Below, one piece after another: positions 1 to 8,523 of a stretch of DNA of 64,000 nt (positions are counted from its first letter, which is position 1; each line of letters opens with the position of its first letter). A program made the position numbers and the translations under genes. The notes beneath the pieces are model-generated. The model had not been told where the DNA came from. It ran no database searches and saw only the letters and a list, made by a program, of their open reading frames with translations. The DNA lies in the NCBI GenBank assembly GCA_034432795.1, contig DAOUBF010000040.1:1-64000 (forward strand), in the 5' to 3' direction. Source of the DNA: DAOUBF01 sp034432795 (GTDB lineage Bacteria > Chloroflexota > Anaerolineae > DSLN01).

Positions 1-371
1 CAGGCGGTGTAGGCCTCGGTGGGCGTCATCGTGCCGGGAATGACGATCACGTCGTTCTCTCTGGCGATCTGCACCACCTCCGGCGTGAAGATGGGGCTGA
101 CGATAAAGCGCGCACCCGCCTCCAGCACCGCCCTGGCATCCTGGGCCGTGAGCACAGTGCCCGCGCCGACGACCGCCTGCGGCACCTGCGCGGCGATGCG
201 TTGGATCGCCGCCAGCGCGCCAGGTGTGGTCAGCGTGACCTCAATGGCGCGGATGCCACCGGCAACCAGCGCGGCAGCGACCTGAGGATAATAATCCGAC
301 CGGTCGGCGCGCAGGATGCCCACTACGCCAGGCCCTGTAATGGCTGCGAACGTTGCATTGCGTTGTGACAT
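1..371 (-). CDS. eda: KDPG / 4-hydroxy-2-oxoglutarate aldolase, N-terminal part
   Basis: This is the first 123 codons of a class I aldolase; the rest lies beyond the window edge. Translating the minus strand from the ATG at 371 gives MSQRNATFAAITGPGVVGIL, then IRAIEVTLTTPGALAAI and VVGAGTVLTAQDARAVLEAG, then FIVSP. This order is characteristic of KDPG/KHG aldolases: the Glu of the EVTL strand and the GAGTVL strand line the active site. The Schiff-base lysine usually follows FIVSP as FxK, but here the text reads FIVSPIFTP, so the lysine position should be checked in the full gene. A Shine-Dalgarno sequence (GGAGGG) lies at 378-384. The gene is 17 nt downstream of the GT39 gene on the same strand, so co-transcription is likely. 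The expected role is cleavage of 2-keto-3-deoxy-6-phosphogluconate or a related keto acid in the cytoplasm. Confidence 0.85.
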   Translation of the reverse strand, partial: MSQRNATFAAITGPGVVGILRADRSDYYPQVAAALVAGGIRAIEVTLTTPGALAAIQRIAAQVPQAVVGAGTVLTAQDARAVLEAGARFIVSPIFTPEVVQIARENDVIVIPGTMTPTEAYTA

Positions 372-388
372 TCGTATCCCTCCGTAAT

Positions 389-2512
389 TCAGTGTGAGGG
401 CGCACGGCCCTGTGTCCCTATATCAATCCTGAGCCGCCCCAGCACAACCGGCTCCCCCATTGGTTGCCCATCTGAAAGCGGCTCTAAATTCAGGGTCAGA
501 TTATACTCACCCGGTTGTATGTCCCATGGTATGGGAACCCGAAAGCGATTCAAGAAGATCAAGGCCGCTGAATCACCCGTCCGCCAGTACTTTGCCGGAT
601 AGGCCACCTCCTCATGAATGAACTCGGCCTCCCCATAGGTATCCTGGAGGAATAGCCGAGTGATATAGGGCCGATCCGGCTCGCGCAGGAAGCGCCATTG
701 TACCTTCACCTCTATTGCCCCGCCTGTCTGAGCGACGCCAAGCATATCTGTCGCTTGCACCTCGGCGAGGTCCAGGATACGCCCTAGTGGGCCAGGCTCT
801 GTCGGAAGGGCAGCCGCCGCCAGCAATTCATCGGCCTGTAGCTTGAACAAACGAGCGGTCCATCCCTCGCCTGGTATCCTATAGCGGCTCTGTTCGTAGG
901 GGGCAAAGTGGTCCAACAAGAAATGGGTGGCCCACGCCGTCTCGTCAGTGGTCAGGTACCATACTGAGCCTGCGTCGGGCAGAGCAGGGAGAAGGTTTCG
1001 GTCTTCAAAGAAGCGGACATCCACTCTTTGCCTCTGGAGTACCCGGTAGAGCACATTGGCAGCATCGCCATGACCACCGACCCATATTGGCTCCGTCCCG
1101 GCCTGTTGGAGGGTCAGCCTAACCACGGCCAGCGTATGGCTCAGGGGAAGGCCGTAGTCGGCCTTTAACCAATACTCATGCAGGACTGTGAAGAACACAG
1201 CCGCCGCGACCAGTTGCGTGCTGACTATCAGGCTGACTATAGCATAGGTGATGCCCCCAACGGTTGAGGCAGAGACGGCGACGGGCCACAGTCTGGCTAT
1301 AACTGATTGTATCTTGGCTGCCCCAGCCTCCAGACCGAGGGCTACCAGAATGAACGGTCCGGGCAGTGTGACCAAATAATAGAAGGGGTACACCATCACA
1401 AAGCTCCCGGACTTGATCGGCGGCGCTAAAAACAACAGCGGCAGGGCGATCCAGACCAACAAGAGGAGATAGCCTACCCACCCCGACTCACGCCGTTGAA
1501 CTATGCGTTGAAGGGCGACCAGGGCGCCCAAGGCGAAGGCCAGCAACATCAACATATCTATCAGCACAAAGAAACCCTGGGTAGTATCTAACATACGGCC
1601 ACCTTGCGTGGCGTAACTCTGATAACCACGATGGGTGAGCAGATAGAAAAACGGCTTGATCCTCCCCCAATCAATCAGCGGGCCAGAGCCAATTAACCAT
1701 CCTGATACGTCTTCGCCTGCTGGGCGTGATGCCAACACCCGCGATAGACCAGGTACTACTGCGGTTAACAAATAAGGAGCAAAAGTAGCGGCAAAGGTCA
1801 CAACAGCGGTCAAGAGCATACGGGGTGCCCGCCACATTCGCCCGGCTACGACAGCTATCCCCGCCGTGACCAGATGGACCATTCCGCTGAGATGCACCTG
1901 TGCTATAGCTGAGAGGCTAAGGCCCAACATGCCCCCTGGCACCATCTCCATGACAGCGGGGGACACACGGCTGGGTGCCCCGATGGGCTGCTCCAATCTG
2001 CAGGCCCTAAATAAGTTCCACATCAACAACAGCGTGAAAAACGGTATATCCGCGTTCAGCCATGTCCGGCGGCCATAAACCACTGCCCACGGGTTAACAG
2101 CAAAAAGGAGTGTAGTTATCAGGGCCGTGCGTCGTCCAAAGAATGACCGAACAAACAGGTACGTCAGCGCAACGGTTAGGGTGTTGAGTGCAGCGATAAA
2201 GGCGGTAACGCCTACCTCATTCGCCCCTAGCGCAAGTGGGAGCGCCAACAGGTAGACCGACACCGAACCATTGTTCACGCCCAATGAGGAAATTACCCCA
2301 CGAAGCGGGAGTTCCCCGAAGTGGAGGAGCCGGAAGGCAAGCGACACGATCATCTCGTCGTCGCCACGGTATTGGGCATAGTCTATCCGATATAGGCGGA
2401 GCGTTGCAGCCAGCAGCACGACTAGGAGAGGGGCAGCCCTTTCCAGCCAGCGACGGAAGGCTTCGGACGATGGCCGTCTGGTCCACTGTGGAAGAAGCTT
2501 CGTGGGTGTCAC
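389..2512 (-). CDS. GT39-type membrane glycosyltransferase
   Basis: A 707-residue polytopic protein resembling the dolichyl-phosphate-mannose mannosyltransferase / ArnT superfamily (GT39/GT83). The first transmembrane helix (about residues 27-42) is followed by a periplasm-type loop with YRGDDEMIV; the acidic pair after the first helix is the expected catalytic feature of GT-C enzymes. About ten further hydrophobic segments run to roughly residue 450, followed by a soluble beta-rich C-terminal region of about 240 residues. Such enzymes transfer a sugar from a polyprenyl-phosphate donor to an extracytoplasmic acceptor; donor and acceptor cannot be read from sequence. Translation appears to start at a GTG (2512) with GGAGAG six bases upstream. 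It precedes the aldolase gene on the same strand. Two other GT39-like proteins occur in this window. Confidence 0.8.
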   Translation of the reverse strand: MTPTKLLPQWTRRPSSEAFRRWLERAAPLLVVLLAATLRLYRIDYAQYRGDDEMIVSLAFRLLHFGELPLRGVISSLGVNNGSVSVYLLALPLALGANEVGVTAFIAALNTLTVALTYLFVRSFFGRRTALITTLLFAVNPWAVVYGRRTWLNADIPFFTLLLMWNLFRACRLEQPIGAPSRVSPAVMEMVPGGMLGLSLSAIAQVHLSGMVHLVTAGIAVVAGRMWRAPRMLLTAVVTFAATFAPYLLTAVVPGLSRVLASRPAGEDVSGWLIGSGPLIDWGRIKPFFYLLTHRGYQSYATQGGRMLDTTQGFFVLIDMLMLLAFALGALVALQRIVQRRESGWVGYLLLLVWIALPLLFLAPPIKSGSFVMVYPFYYLVTLPGPFILVALGLEAGAAKIQSVIARLWPVAVSASTVGGITYAIVSLIVSTQLVAAAVFFTVLHEYWLKADYGLPLSHTLAVVRLTLQQAGTEPIWVGGHGDAANVLYRVLQRQRVDVRFFEDRNLLPALPDAGSVWYLTTDETAWATHFLLDHFAPYEQSRYRIPGEGWTARLFKLQADELLAAAALPTEPGPLGRILDLAEVQATDMLGVAQTGGAIEVKVQWRFLREPDRPYITRLFLQDTYGEAEFIHEEVAYPAKYWRTGDSAALIFLNRFRVPIPWDIQPGEYNLTLNLEPLSDGQPMGEPVVLGRLRIDIGTQGRAPSH

Positions 2513-2584
2513 CTATATCTCTCCGTACAGCCTGCAGGGAACATGGCAACGCCGTGCCTTAGGGAACATGGCGGCGCCTCGCCC

Positions 2585-3382
2585 TTACCGGCCCAGCGCC
2601 AGCACAGCCAGCATCTCGTCGTGAATGCGCCCGTTGGAGGCGACAATGGAGGGGATCAGCGCCTGGCTCAGATTGAGACCGGGCCGCCCCTGGGCATCGG
2701 TCACGCGCCCGCCCGCCTCCTCCACCAGAAGCGCCCCCGCCGCCACGTCCCAGGCGTGAAGCTTCAATTCCCAAAAGCCATCCAGGCGGCCACAGGCGAC
2801 ATAGGCCAGGTCAAGCGTGGCGGCGCCGGGGCGGCGCACGCCTTGCGCACGCAGAATGAAGTGGGCAAAATGGTCCAGGTTGTTCTCCGGGCTGGTCCAC
2901 ACATCGTAGGGGAAGCCGGTGGCCAGCAGGCTGCGTCGCAGCGCATCGGTGGCGGAGACATGGATGGGCACGCCATTTAATGCCGCGCCAGCACCCCGCC
3001 GGGCGGTAAAACACTCCTGGCGCAGCGGGTCATACACCACGCCCACCTCAGTGCGGCCCTGGTAGAGCGCGGCCAGCGACACGGCGAAGATGGGGAAGCC
3101 ATGTGCGTAGTTGGTCGTCCCATCCAGCGGGTCCACCAGCCAGGCCCAACCGCTCTCTGCCTGTCCACTCTCGCCGCCCTCTTCGGCGTAGATGAAATGG
3201 TCAGGAAAGGCCTGGCGCAGTGCGGCAATGATCAGCCTCTCCGAGGCCTGGTCCCACTCTGTCACCAGGTCAATGTCGCCCTTGTAGCCAACGCTCTGAA
3301 CCGTGCCCCAACCCTGGCGCAATACTTCCCCGGCACGGCGGGCAATGTGTACCGCTGTCCTCAAAATCGCTTCTGTATCCAT
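2585..3382 (-). CDS. suhB: Inositol monophosphatase family protein
   Basis: A 265-residue member of the Mg2+-dependent IMPase/FBPase superfamily. Metal-binding motifs are in the expected order: EEGG at about residue 67 (the GEE-type motif), DPLDGTTNYAHG at about residues 83-94 and WDVAAGALLVEEAGG near residue 213. The family hydrolyses inositol-1-phosphate or related sugar phosphates in the cytoplasm; SuhB, HisN-like and CysQ-like specificities cannot be separated here. I chose the ATG at 3382 (MDTEAILRTAVHIARRAG) because the homologous fold begins there; an in-frame ATG 24 codons further upstream would add a non-conserved leader. The 72-nt gap to the GT39 gene on the same strand suggests a shared transcript. 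Confidence 0.85.
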   Translation of the reverse strand: MDTEAILRTAVHIARRAGEVLRQGWGTVQSVGYKGDIDLVTEWDQASERLIIAALRQAFPDHFIYAEEGGESGQAESGWAWLVDPLDGTTNYAHGFPIFAVSLAALYQGRTEVGVVYDPLRQECFTARRGAGAALNGVPIHVSATDALRRSLLATGFPYDVWTSPENNLDHFAHFILRAQGVRRPGAATLDLAYVACGRLDGFWELKLHAWDVAAGALLVEEAGGRVTDAQGRPGLNLSQALIPSIVASNGRIHDEMLAVLALGR

Positions 3383-3463
3383 ATTCTCAGAACTGTGTTC
3401 CTGGTGGTCTCCTGACGGGAATGTAACTATAGGGCAAGAGAGGAGGAGAGGCAAACTGGCCCA

Positions 3464-5041
3464 TCAGCGGAACCACCTCGCCCACAGCGCAGCGATGTCG
3501 TGGCTGGCGATGTCTTCGGCCTGACGCAGGAAATCGTCGGTCGTTATCATGCGGTAACGGTACCGGGTCTGCAGGCGTTGCAGCAGCGCGAAGAAGCGCT
3601 CATCGCCGAGCGTCTGGCGCAATTCGTCCAGGAACAGGGCGCCATGATAATACACCGTCCGGCGGTAAGCCACCCAGTTGGAGAACAGCAGCGCGCTGCT
3701 GTCCACCGGCGGATCGCCCGGCCCGCGCAGCCCATAGTCGGCTTTCCAAGCCTCTAACAGGCGAGCCGCGCCCTGGGCATCGCCGGCGTATTGCAAATAC
3801 AGGACGGCAGCATAGCTGGCCAGGGCCTCGTCCAGCCAGGGTTCGTCCACGCTGGCGTTGCCGACCAGGTTGTACCACCACTGGTGGGCGATCTCGTGCG
3901 CGCTCAGGTAGCGGTATTGTTCAAATGGCCCGCGCACACGCCGATCATAGTCCACATACACCATCCCCGAAAATTCGTAGCCGCCGATGCCCACAGCGGC
4001 CTCCACCAGGTCAAACTCGGTGTAGGGGTAGGGGCCAAAGCGGGCCACATAAGCTTTGAACGCCGCCGCCATCATCTTGAGGGCCTCGTCCGGCGCGGTA
4101 GCCGCTGCCCTGGCCGGTAAGGTGTACAGGCGCAGCCTGACGCCATCCACCTGCGTCTCCCGCTGCTCAAAGCGGTCGCTCATGGCCAGGGCGAACTCCC
4201 GCGCCGGGCCGCTGACGATATGCCAGGTGCTCTGCCCGGCCCTGTCCTGCCATTCCAGGGCTGTGCCTGTGGAGACCACCTCATAGCCGGAGGGCACGAT
4301 CAGCCTGACATCGTACAGGCTCGTCTCCGCCCACATGGCATCGCCGACAGCGGGGACGGGGGGTGTCTGCCAGCCATCCTGGTATGGCGCGAGCAGGGGA
4401 TACCAGCCCGCCAGCGACAGCGATTCCCGCGAACGGCTGAAGATGCCATAGCCCTGCCCCGATCCCGCCGGCACTTGGGCGCGAAAAGCCAGGCTGAGGG
4501 TAATCGTCTGGCCGGGCTGGAGCGGCTGGAGCAGGGGCGCGCGCAGCACAGTGCGGCCCTGGGCCAGGGTGGTCTGGAGTGAGCGGCCATTCTGGGCCAC
4601 ATTTGCCACGCTCAGGCTGCCACCGCCATAGATCGCCTGGGCGTTGGGCAGCAGGCGAAAGACGAGTTCGGTGAGCGGCTGGGCGCCGCGATGGGTGTAT
4701 TGTACGCTCATCTGGCCGGTGACCTGGCCGGTTCTGGGGTCAACGGACGCCTGGATGAAATAGCGCGGCGCCTGGGCCAGTCCGTTCAACTCCGCACGAA
4801 AGCGCGGCCGGAGCGCGGCCCCTTGCTGCTCCAGGGGGGTGGCGGGGGGCGGGACTGGAGCCGTTGGCGCGGCGGTGGGGGGGTCGGTGGCGATAGCCGC
4901 AGGGCCGGGCAGAGGCTGGGCGGCCAGGCCGATGGCGATGATCGCAACCAGGGTGATGCCCCCCAGACCTGCCAGGAGGAGGCAGGGCAGCCTTATCGTG
5001 CGTTTCTTTCGCATGCTGGCATCCTCGGCAGGCCCGTTCAC
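3464..5041 (-). CDS. Secreted M1 family metallopeptidase
   Basis: A 525-residue gluzincin aminopeptidase-type protein. The zinc site is visible as HEIAHQWWYN (HExxH at about residues 383-387) with the third ligand in DEPWLDEALASYAAV, about 19 residues on. The upstream GGYEFSGMVYVD resembles the GxMEN exopeptidase motif of M1 enzymes, but with EFSGM in place of the classical GAMEN, so substrate selection may differ. The N-terminus MRKKRTIRLPCLLLAGLGG is a signal peptide or anchor, followed by a Pro/Ala/Thr-rich linker. The reading frame opens with GTG at 5041, overlapping the stop of the serine protease gene as GTGA, which favours translational coupling; an ATG at 5014 is an alternative start nearer the signal peptide. 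The protein probably degrades peptides outside the membrane together with its partner protease. Confidence 0.85.
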   Translation of the reverse strand: MNGPAEDASMRKKRTIRLPCLLLAGLGGITLVAIIAIGLAAQPLPGPAAIATDPPTAAPTAPVPPPATPLEQQGAALRPRFRAELNGLAQAPRYFIQASVDPRTGQVTGQMSVQYTHRGAQPLTELVFRLLPNAQAIYGGGSLSVANVAQNGRSLQTTLAQGRTVLRAPLLQPLQPGQTITLSLAFRAQVPAGSGQGYGIFSRSRESLSLAGWYPLLAPYQDGWQTPPVPAVGDAMWAETSLYDVRLIVPSGYEVVSTGTALEWQDRAGQSTWHIVSGPAREFALAMSDRFEQRETQVDGVRLRLYTLPARAAATAPDEALKMMAAAFKAYVARFGPYPYTEFDLVEAAVGIGGYEFSGMVYVDYDRRVRGPFEQYRYLSAHEIAHQWWYNLVGNASVDEPWLDEALASYAAVLYLQYAGDAQGAARLLEAWKADYGLRGPGDPPVDSSALLFSNWVAYRRTVYYHGALFLDELRQTLGDERFFALLQRLQTRYRYRMITTDDFLRQAEDIASHDIAALWARWFR

Positions 5042-6243
5042 CGACCTAGGCGCTGCGGTCGTGGCGCTAAGGTGACGGTCACCTGTTGGCGTTGACCCTC
5101 CCGCAGGATCGTCAGGGTGAGCGGGTCGCCCGGACGCTTGAAGGCCACAGCCACCAGCAAATCGCTGAAGTCCCGAATGGGTCGGCCATCGGCCTCAATG
5201 ATCACATCGCCGCCGACGGGGACCTCAAGGCCGTTCACCACGCGGCTGCCCGTACTCCCGCGCAGGCCCGCCCGGTCCGCCGGGCTGCCCTGGATGACGC
5301 TATCAATATAGGCGCCTTGCTGCGTCTCCAGGCGATTCGCCCGCATAATGAACAGGTTAACGCTCGTGCCCTGGATGCCCAGCCAGGGCCAGTCATACGC
5401 CCCGCGTTCAATCAGCGCGGGCACGACCAGGCGGACGACGTTGGAGGGGATGGCGAAGCCCACACCGGCACTGGCAGGGGAGCCGCCTGTGGCGATCTGG
5501 GCATTCACGCCGATGACCTCGCCCCGCAGGTTGAGCAGCGGGCCGCCGGAATTGCCGGGGTTGATCGCGGCGTCCGTCTGGATGGCCTGGGGGATGGTGA
5601 AGGGTGTCTCCGAGGGGATCATCCGGCCGACGGCGCTGACGATGCCGACGGTCATGCTGCCGCTCAGCCCAAAGGGGTTGCCAATGGCCACCACCCATTC
5701 GCCCACCTGGACCTGATCGGAATCGCCCAAGGGCAGGGGATGAGCGCCTTCGGCCAGGCGGTCCACCTGAATGACGGCCAGGTCACTGTCGTCATCCGTG
5801 CCCACGATGCGGGCCTCGGCTTCTATGGCGTTATAAAAGATGACCGTGACCTGGGTGGCGCCGGCGACGACGTGGTTGTTGGTGACGATATGGCCGGCAT
5901 TGTCCAGGATGAACCCGGAGCCGGCGGCGCTGCCGCTGATCGGCCCGCGCTCAATATGGACCTGGATGCTGACGACGCCGGGGTTCAGTTGTTTATACAG
6001 GTTCACCAGCAGGTCTGGGCTGAAGCCCGGCGGCGCCGGTTGGCTCTGGCCAGGCGGGGGGAGTGTCCATGTGGGAGCGGCCCGCGTCTCCGGCGCGGAG
6101 GTCGTGGCCACGGGAGGAGCGCCTTCGGGTTGCGCCTGGCCACCTGGGTTGAGTGCCAGGCATCCGCTCAGCATAGCGATCAGCCATGCCAGGAGCACCC
6201 CAGCACAAACCCTACGAAGCATAGACAGGAAACGTCCCTTCAT
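5038..6243 (-). CDS. HtrA/DegP-like trypsin-type serine protease, lipoprotein
   Basis: A 401-residue secreted chymotrypsin-fold protease with a C-terminal PDZ domain. The signal sequence ends in a lipobox (MLSGC, Cys at about residue 28), so it is probably lipid-anchored. The catalytic triad is visible: His in IVTNNHVVAGA (about 119), Asp in DDDSDLAVIQVD (about 149) and Ser in GNSGGPLLNLRGE (about 233). The PDZ domain occupies roughly residues 285-395, with GSPADRAGLRGS as its carboxylate-binding region. The family removes or refolds damaged extracytoplasmic proteins. The gene is first in a coupled pair with the M1 peptidase and is divergent from tsaE. Confidence 0.9.
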   Translation of the reverse strand: MKGRFLSMLRRVCAGVLLAWLIAMLSGCLALNPGGQAQPEGAPPVATTSAPETRAAPTWTLPPPGQSQPAPPGFSPDLLVNLYKQLNPGVVSIQVHIERGPISGSAAGSGFILDNAGHIVTNNHVVAGATQVTVIFYNAIEAEARIVGTDDDSDLAVIQVDRLAEGAHPLPLGDSDQVQVGEWVVAIGNPFGLSGSMTVGIVSAVGRMIPSETPFTIPQAIQTDAAINPGNSGGPLLNLRGEVIGVNAQIATGGSPASAGVGFAIPSNVVRLVVPALIERGAYDWPWLGIQGTSVNLFIMRANRLETQQGAYIDSVIQGSPADRAGLRGSTGSRVVNGLEVPVGGDVIIEADGRPIRDFSDLLVAVAFKRPGDPLTLTILREGQRQQVTVTLAPRPQRLGR

Positions 6244-6380
6244 GTGCTTTCACCTGTACGGATAGCCGTTATCTCCGGTCGGGCAGGATCGCCTGCCCAC
6301 ACGCCACCGTGATCATACACCAGATCGCGAATTGGGGGGAAAGTGGCACACCGTGACCACCCCTTACATGCATTCCCCTG

Positions 6381-6405
6381 CCCAGTACCGGGCTTCAGCC
6401 CGGTT
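6381..6405. repeat. Palindromic repeat A, copy 1
   Basis: An imperfect palindrome with core ACCGGGCTTCAGCCCGGT in the divergent region between the serine protease and tsaE. Related copies are at 15964-15987, 22218-22242 and 47144-47183; two of those lie inside genes. Confidence 0.8.
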
Positions 6406-6440
6406 GTAAAACTGATTCTTCTGGAGGAGAGAGCGGCCTC

Positions 6441-6469
6441 TTGTCACCCCCGCCCATTGCGCATATAAT
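6441..6469 (+). promoter_or_regulatory. Sigma70-type promoter of tsaE
   Basis: TTGTCA (6441-6446), a 17-nt spacer and TATAAT (6464-6469). The tsaE ATG begins only 8 nt after the -10 element, at the expected transcription start, so the mRNA would be leaderless or nearly so. No Shine-Dalgarno sequence precedes the ATG. Confidence 0.7.
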
Positions 6470-6477
6470 CCTTCCCG

Positions 6478-6978
6478 ATGCCGATCCTGGATGCGCGCAA
6501 GCTGGATTTTATGAGCCATAGCGCCGCACAAACCCACCGTCTGGGCGTCCGTCTGGGAGAACTGTTGCGCCCCGGCGATCTGATCTGCCTGTCCGGGGAA
6601 CTGGGCACGGGCAAGACGACCTTCGCCGCCGGTGTGGGGCGCGGCTGGGGGGTGACGCAACCGCTGACCAGCCCCACCTTCATCCTGGTCAATGAGTATC
6701 CCCGCCCTGGCGACGGGCTGAAACTCTACCACATTGACTGCTACCGGGTGCAGGACGCCCGCGAGGCGCTGGACTTCGGTCTGGCCGAAATCCTGGACGC
6801 CCCTGGCGTTGTCCTGATTGAGTGGGCCGAACGCATCCAGTCGGTGCTCCCCCGCGAACGGCTGTGGATCACGCTGCGCCATGTGGCGGAAACCAAGCGG
6901 GGGCTGTTGTTTGAGGCCAGCGGCGCCCGCTATGAGCGCCTGCTGGCCGATTTCCGCCGCAGCGCTTTCGGAGTCTGA
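6478..6978 (+). CDS. tsaE: tRNA t6A biosynthesis ATPase TsaE
   Basis: A 166-residue P-loop ATPase needed for threonylcarbamoyl-adenosine formation on tRNA, where it acts with TsaB and TsaD. Walker A is GELGTGKTTF (about residues 40-49), followed by the family signature TSPTFILVNEY and HIDCYRV, then LIEWAERI (Walker B-like region). Length is typical. The ATG at 6478 lies at the predicted transcription start; an internal ATG at 6511 (MSHSAAQTHRLG) is possible but would shorten the conserved N-terminus. The stop overlaps the tsaB start (TGATG). tsaD is not in the window. Confidence 0.95.
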   Translation: MPILDARKLDFMSHSAAQTHRLGVRLGELLRPGDLICLSGELGTGKTTFAAGVGRGWGVTQPLTSPTFILVNEYPRPGDGLKLYHIDCYRVQDAREALDFGLAEILDAPGVVLIEWAERIQSVLPRERLWITLRHVAETKRGLLFEASGARYERLLADFRRSAFGV

Positions 6979-7646
6979 TGTTACTGGCACTGGACACCTC
7001 CACCCGCTTCGTTAGCCTGGCGCTGCACGATGGGCGGCAGGTCTGGGCGGAGAGCACCTGGCTCACGCGGGATCACCATACGACCGAGTTGGCGCCGCAG
7101 CTCGCTGCCATGCTGGCGCGTGCTGGCCTCGGCGCAGGCGACTTGAAGGGCGTGGCGGTGGCGCTGGGGCCGGGGTCATTTACCGGCCTGCGCGTCGGCC
7201 TGGCCCTGGCGAAGGGGCTGGTGTTGGCCCAGAACATCCCCCTGTTGGGTATCCCTACCCTGGACATCCTGGCCGCTGCCCAACCGCCTTTTCAGGGCCG
7301 GCTATGTGCTGTCCTGGAGGCCGGGCGGGGGCGCATCTGCGCCGGTTTCTACCGCTGGCAGGCCAACGCCTGGCGCAATGAGGATGGGCCTCTTCTCACC
7401 ACCTGGCGGGATTTGGTGGAGGGGATACAGGGGCCGGTATATTTTTGTGGCGAGATTGACCCCAGCGGCAGCCAGGCCATCCGCCGTCTGGGTGCCCAGG
7501 CGAGCGTGGCCAAACCGGCGGCGTCGCTGCGGCGGGCGGGCTATCTGGCCGACCTGGGCTGGCGGCGGCTCAAGCGCGGCGAACGCGACGACCCGGCCAC
7601 ACTCGCCCCGATTTACCTCAGCCAGCCAGAGGGGAGTGCCCTATGA
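6978..7646 (+). CDS. tsaB: tRNA t6A biosynthesis protein TsaB
   Basis: A 222-residue ASKHA-fold protein, the catalytically inactive paralogue of TsaD that scaffolds the t6A-forming complex. The N-terminus MLLALDTSTRFVSLALHDG and the motif ALGPGSFTGLRVGLALAKGL (about residues 61-80) are diagnostic of TsaB. The C-terminal half is short and variable, as usual. The gene overlaps tsaE by one base and rimI by four (ATGA), so the three are translated as one operon. Confidence 0.95.
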   Translation: MLLALDTSTRFVSLALHDGRQVWAESTWLTRDHHTTELAPQLAAMLARAGLGAGDLKGVAVALGPGSFTGLRVGLALAKGLVLAQNIPLLGIPTLDILAAAQPPFQGRLCAVLEAGRGRICAGFYRWQANAWRNEDGPLLTTWRDLVEGIQGPVYFCGEIDPSGSQAIRRLGAQASVAKPAASLRRAGYLADLGWRRLKRGERDDPATLAPIYLSQPEGSAL

Positions 7647-8290
7647 ACCAGCCCCCTGGCCCCTTCATCGTCACGCCGATGGAGGAGGCCGACATCCCCG
7701 AAGTCGTGCACATTGACCAGCTCTCCTTCAGCACGCCCTGGCAGGCTGAAGCCTATCGCCGCGAGTTGACCCAGCAGTCCTCCCACTTCTTTGTCGTCCG
7801 CCTGCGCCAGGACGTGGCGCTAAGTCATGGACAGCCGAAGGCGAATGGGGGCCTCCGGTCTATTGCTCGCCGTCTGTCCTCGCTCGTTCGCCGCCGCGAT
7901 CAGCGTCCTCCTCGCCCGGCCCCGCGCGTGCTCGGTTACGCTGGGCTGTGGCTCTGGCTGGATGAGGCCCACATCAGCACCATCGCTGTTCATCCCGACT
8001 GGCGCGGCCAGGGCCTGGGGGAGTTGCTCCTGGTGGCGATGTTGGAGCGGGCGATGGAACTTAAGGCGGCGCAATGCACGCTGGAGGTGCGTGTCTCTAA
8101 CGAAGTGGCCCAAAACCTGTATAAAAAGTACGGCTTTGCGTATGCGGGGATACGGCGGCACTACTACCGCGATAACGGCGAAGATGCCTATATCATGACC
8201 GTGCCCGCGCTGGATGCGGCCTACGCCCGGCGGCTGGCCGAACTCAAGGCCGCACTCTGGCAACGGCTGGGGCGAGAGCGCGTGCGATGA
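7643..8290 (+). CDS. rimI: Ribosomal protein S18 alanine N-acetyltransferase RimI
   Basis: A 215-residue GNAT acetyltransferase. The acetyl-CoA loop is visible as HPDWRGQGLGELLLVAMLERA (Q/RxxGxG/A motif), followed by LEVRVSNEVAQNLYKKYGFAYAGIRRHYY, the RimI-type C-terminus. The position after tsaB is the common bacterial arrangement. The protein is longer than the usual 145-160 residues because about 35 residues, basic and proline-rich (roughly 56-92), separate the strand FFVVRL from VLGYAGLWLWLDEAHISTIAVHP. The insertion is in frame and the fold motifs on both sides are intact, so I read it as a surface loop. The substrate is presumed from the family. Confidence 0.9.
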   Translation: MNQPPGPFIVTPMEEADIPEVVHIDQLSFSTPWQAEAYRRELTQQSSHFFVVRLRQDVALSHGQPKANGGLRSIARRLSSLVRRRDQRPPRPAPRVLGYAGLWLWLDEAHISTIAVHPDWRGQGLGELLLVAMLERAMELKAAQCTLEVRVSNEVAQNLYKKYGFAYAGIRRHYYRDNGEDAYIMTVPALDAAYARRLAELKAALWQRLGRERVR

Positions 8291-8348
8291 CTGTCCTGCT
8301 CCAAAGAAAACGGATGCAGGCCCGTGCGGGGTAGCCCAAAAGTACACA

Positions 8349-8377
8349 TGGACAAATTTACGATGCCGGATTATAAT
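8349..8377 (+). promoter_or_regulatory. Sigma70-type promoter of the udg gene
   Basis: TGGACA (8349-8354), a 17-nt spacer and TATAAT (8372-8377), about 145 nt upstream of the chosen GTG. The region 8291-8523 between rimI and this gene otherwise shows no coding signal. The bases around the -10 (CCGGATTATAAT) resemble those of the promoter at 26769. Confidence 0.6.
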
Positions 8378-8523
8378 CAGCCCACTATACCCAATCTTCA
8401 CTATACCTGCTTTTGCACACGGATGAGAGCAAAAGTCCTGGGGCCGGCAGCCGGGGCTTAGATGGCTTGCGGTTGATCTGGTTGTCAACGACCTGTTATC
8501 CATCGCCGGGGAAGGAGAGCTTC

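Noticed and set aside
5086..6312. A long frame antisense to the HtrA-like gene.
   Set aside because: No family resemblance and no ribosome-binding site; the sense strand encodes the full catalytic triad.
6364..6990. A 208-codon minus-strand frame over tsaE.
   Set aside because: Mirror of tsaE codons; the plus-strand protein is unmistakable.
8413..8523. N-terminal extension of the uracil-DNA glycosylase.
   Set aside because: Not conserved in character; the GTG at 8524 has the proper ribosome-binding site.
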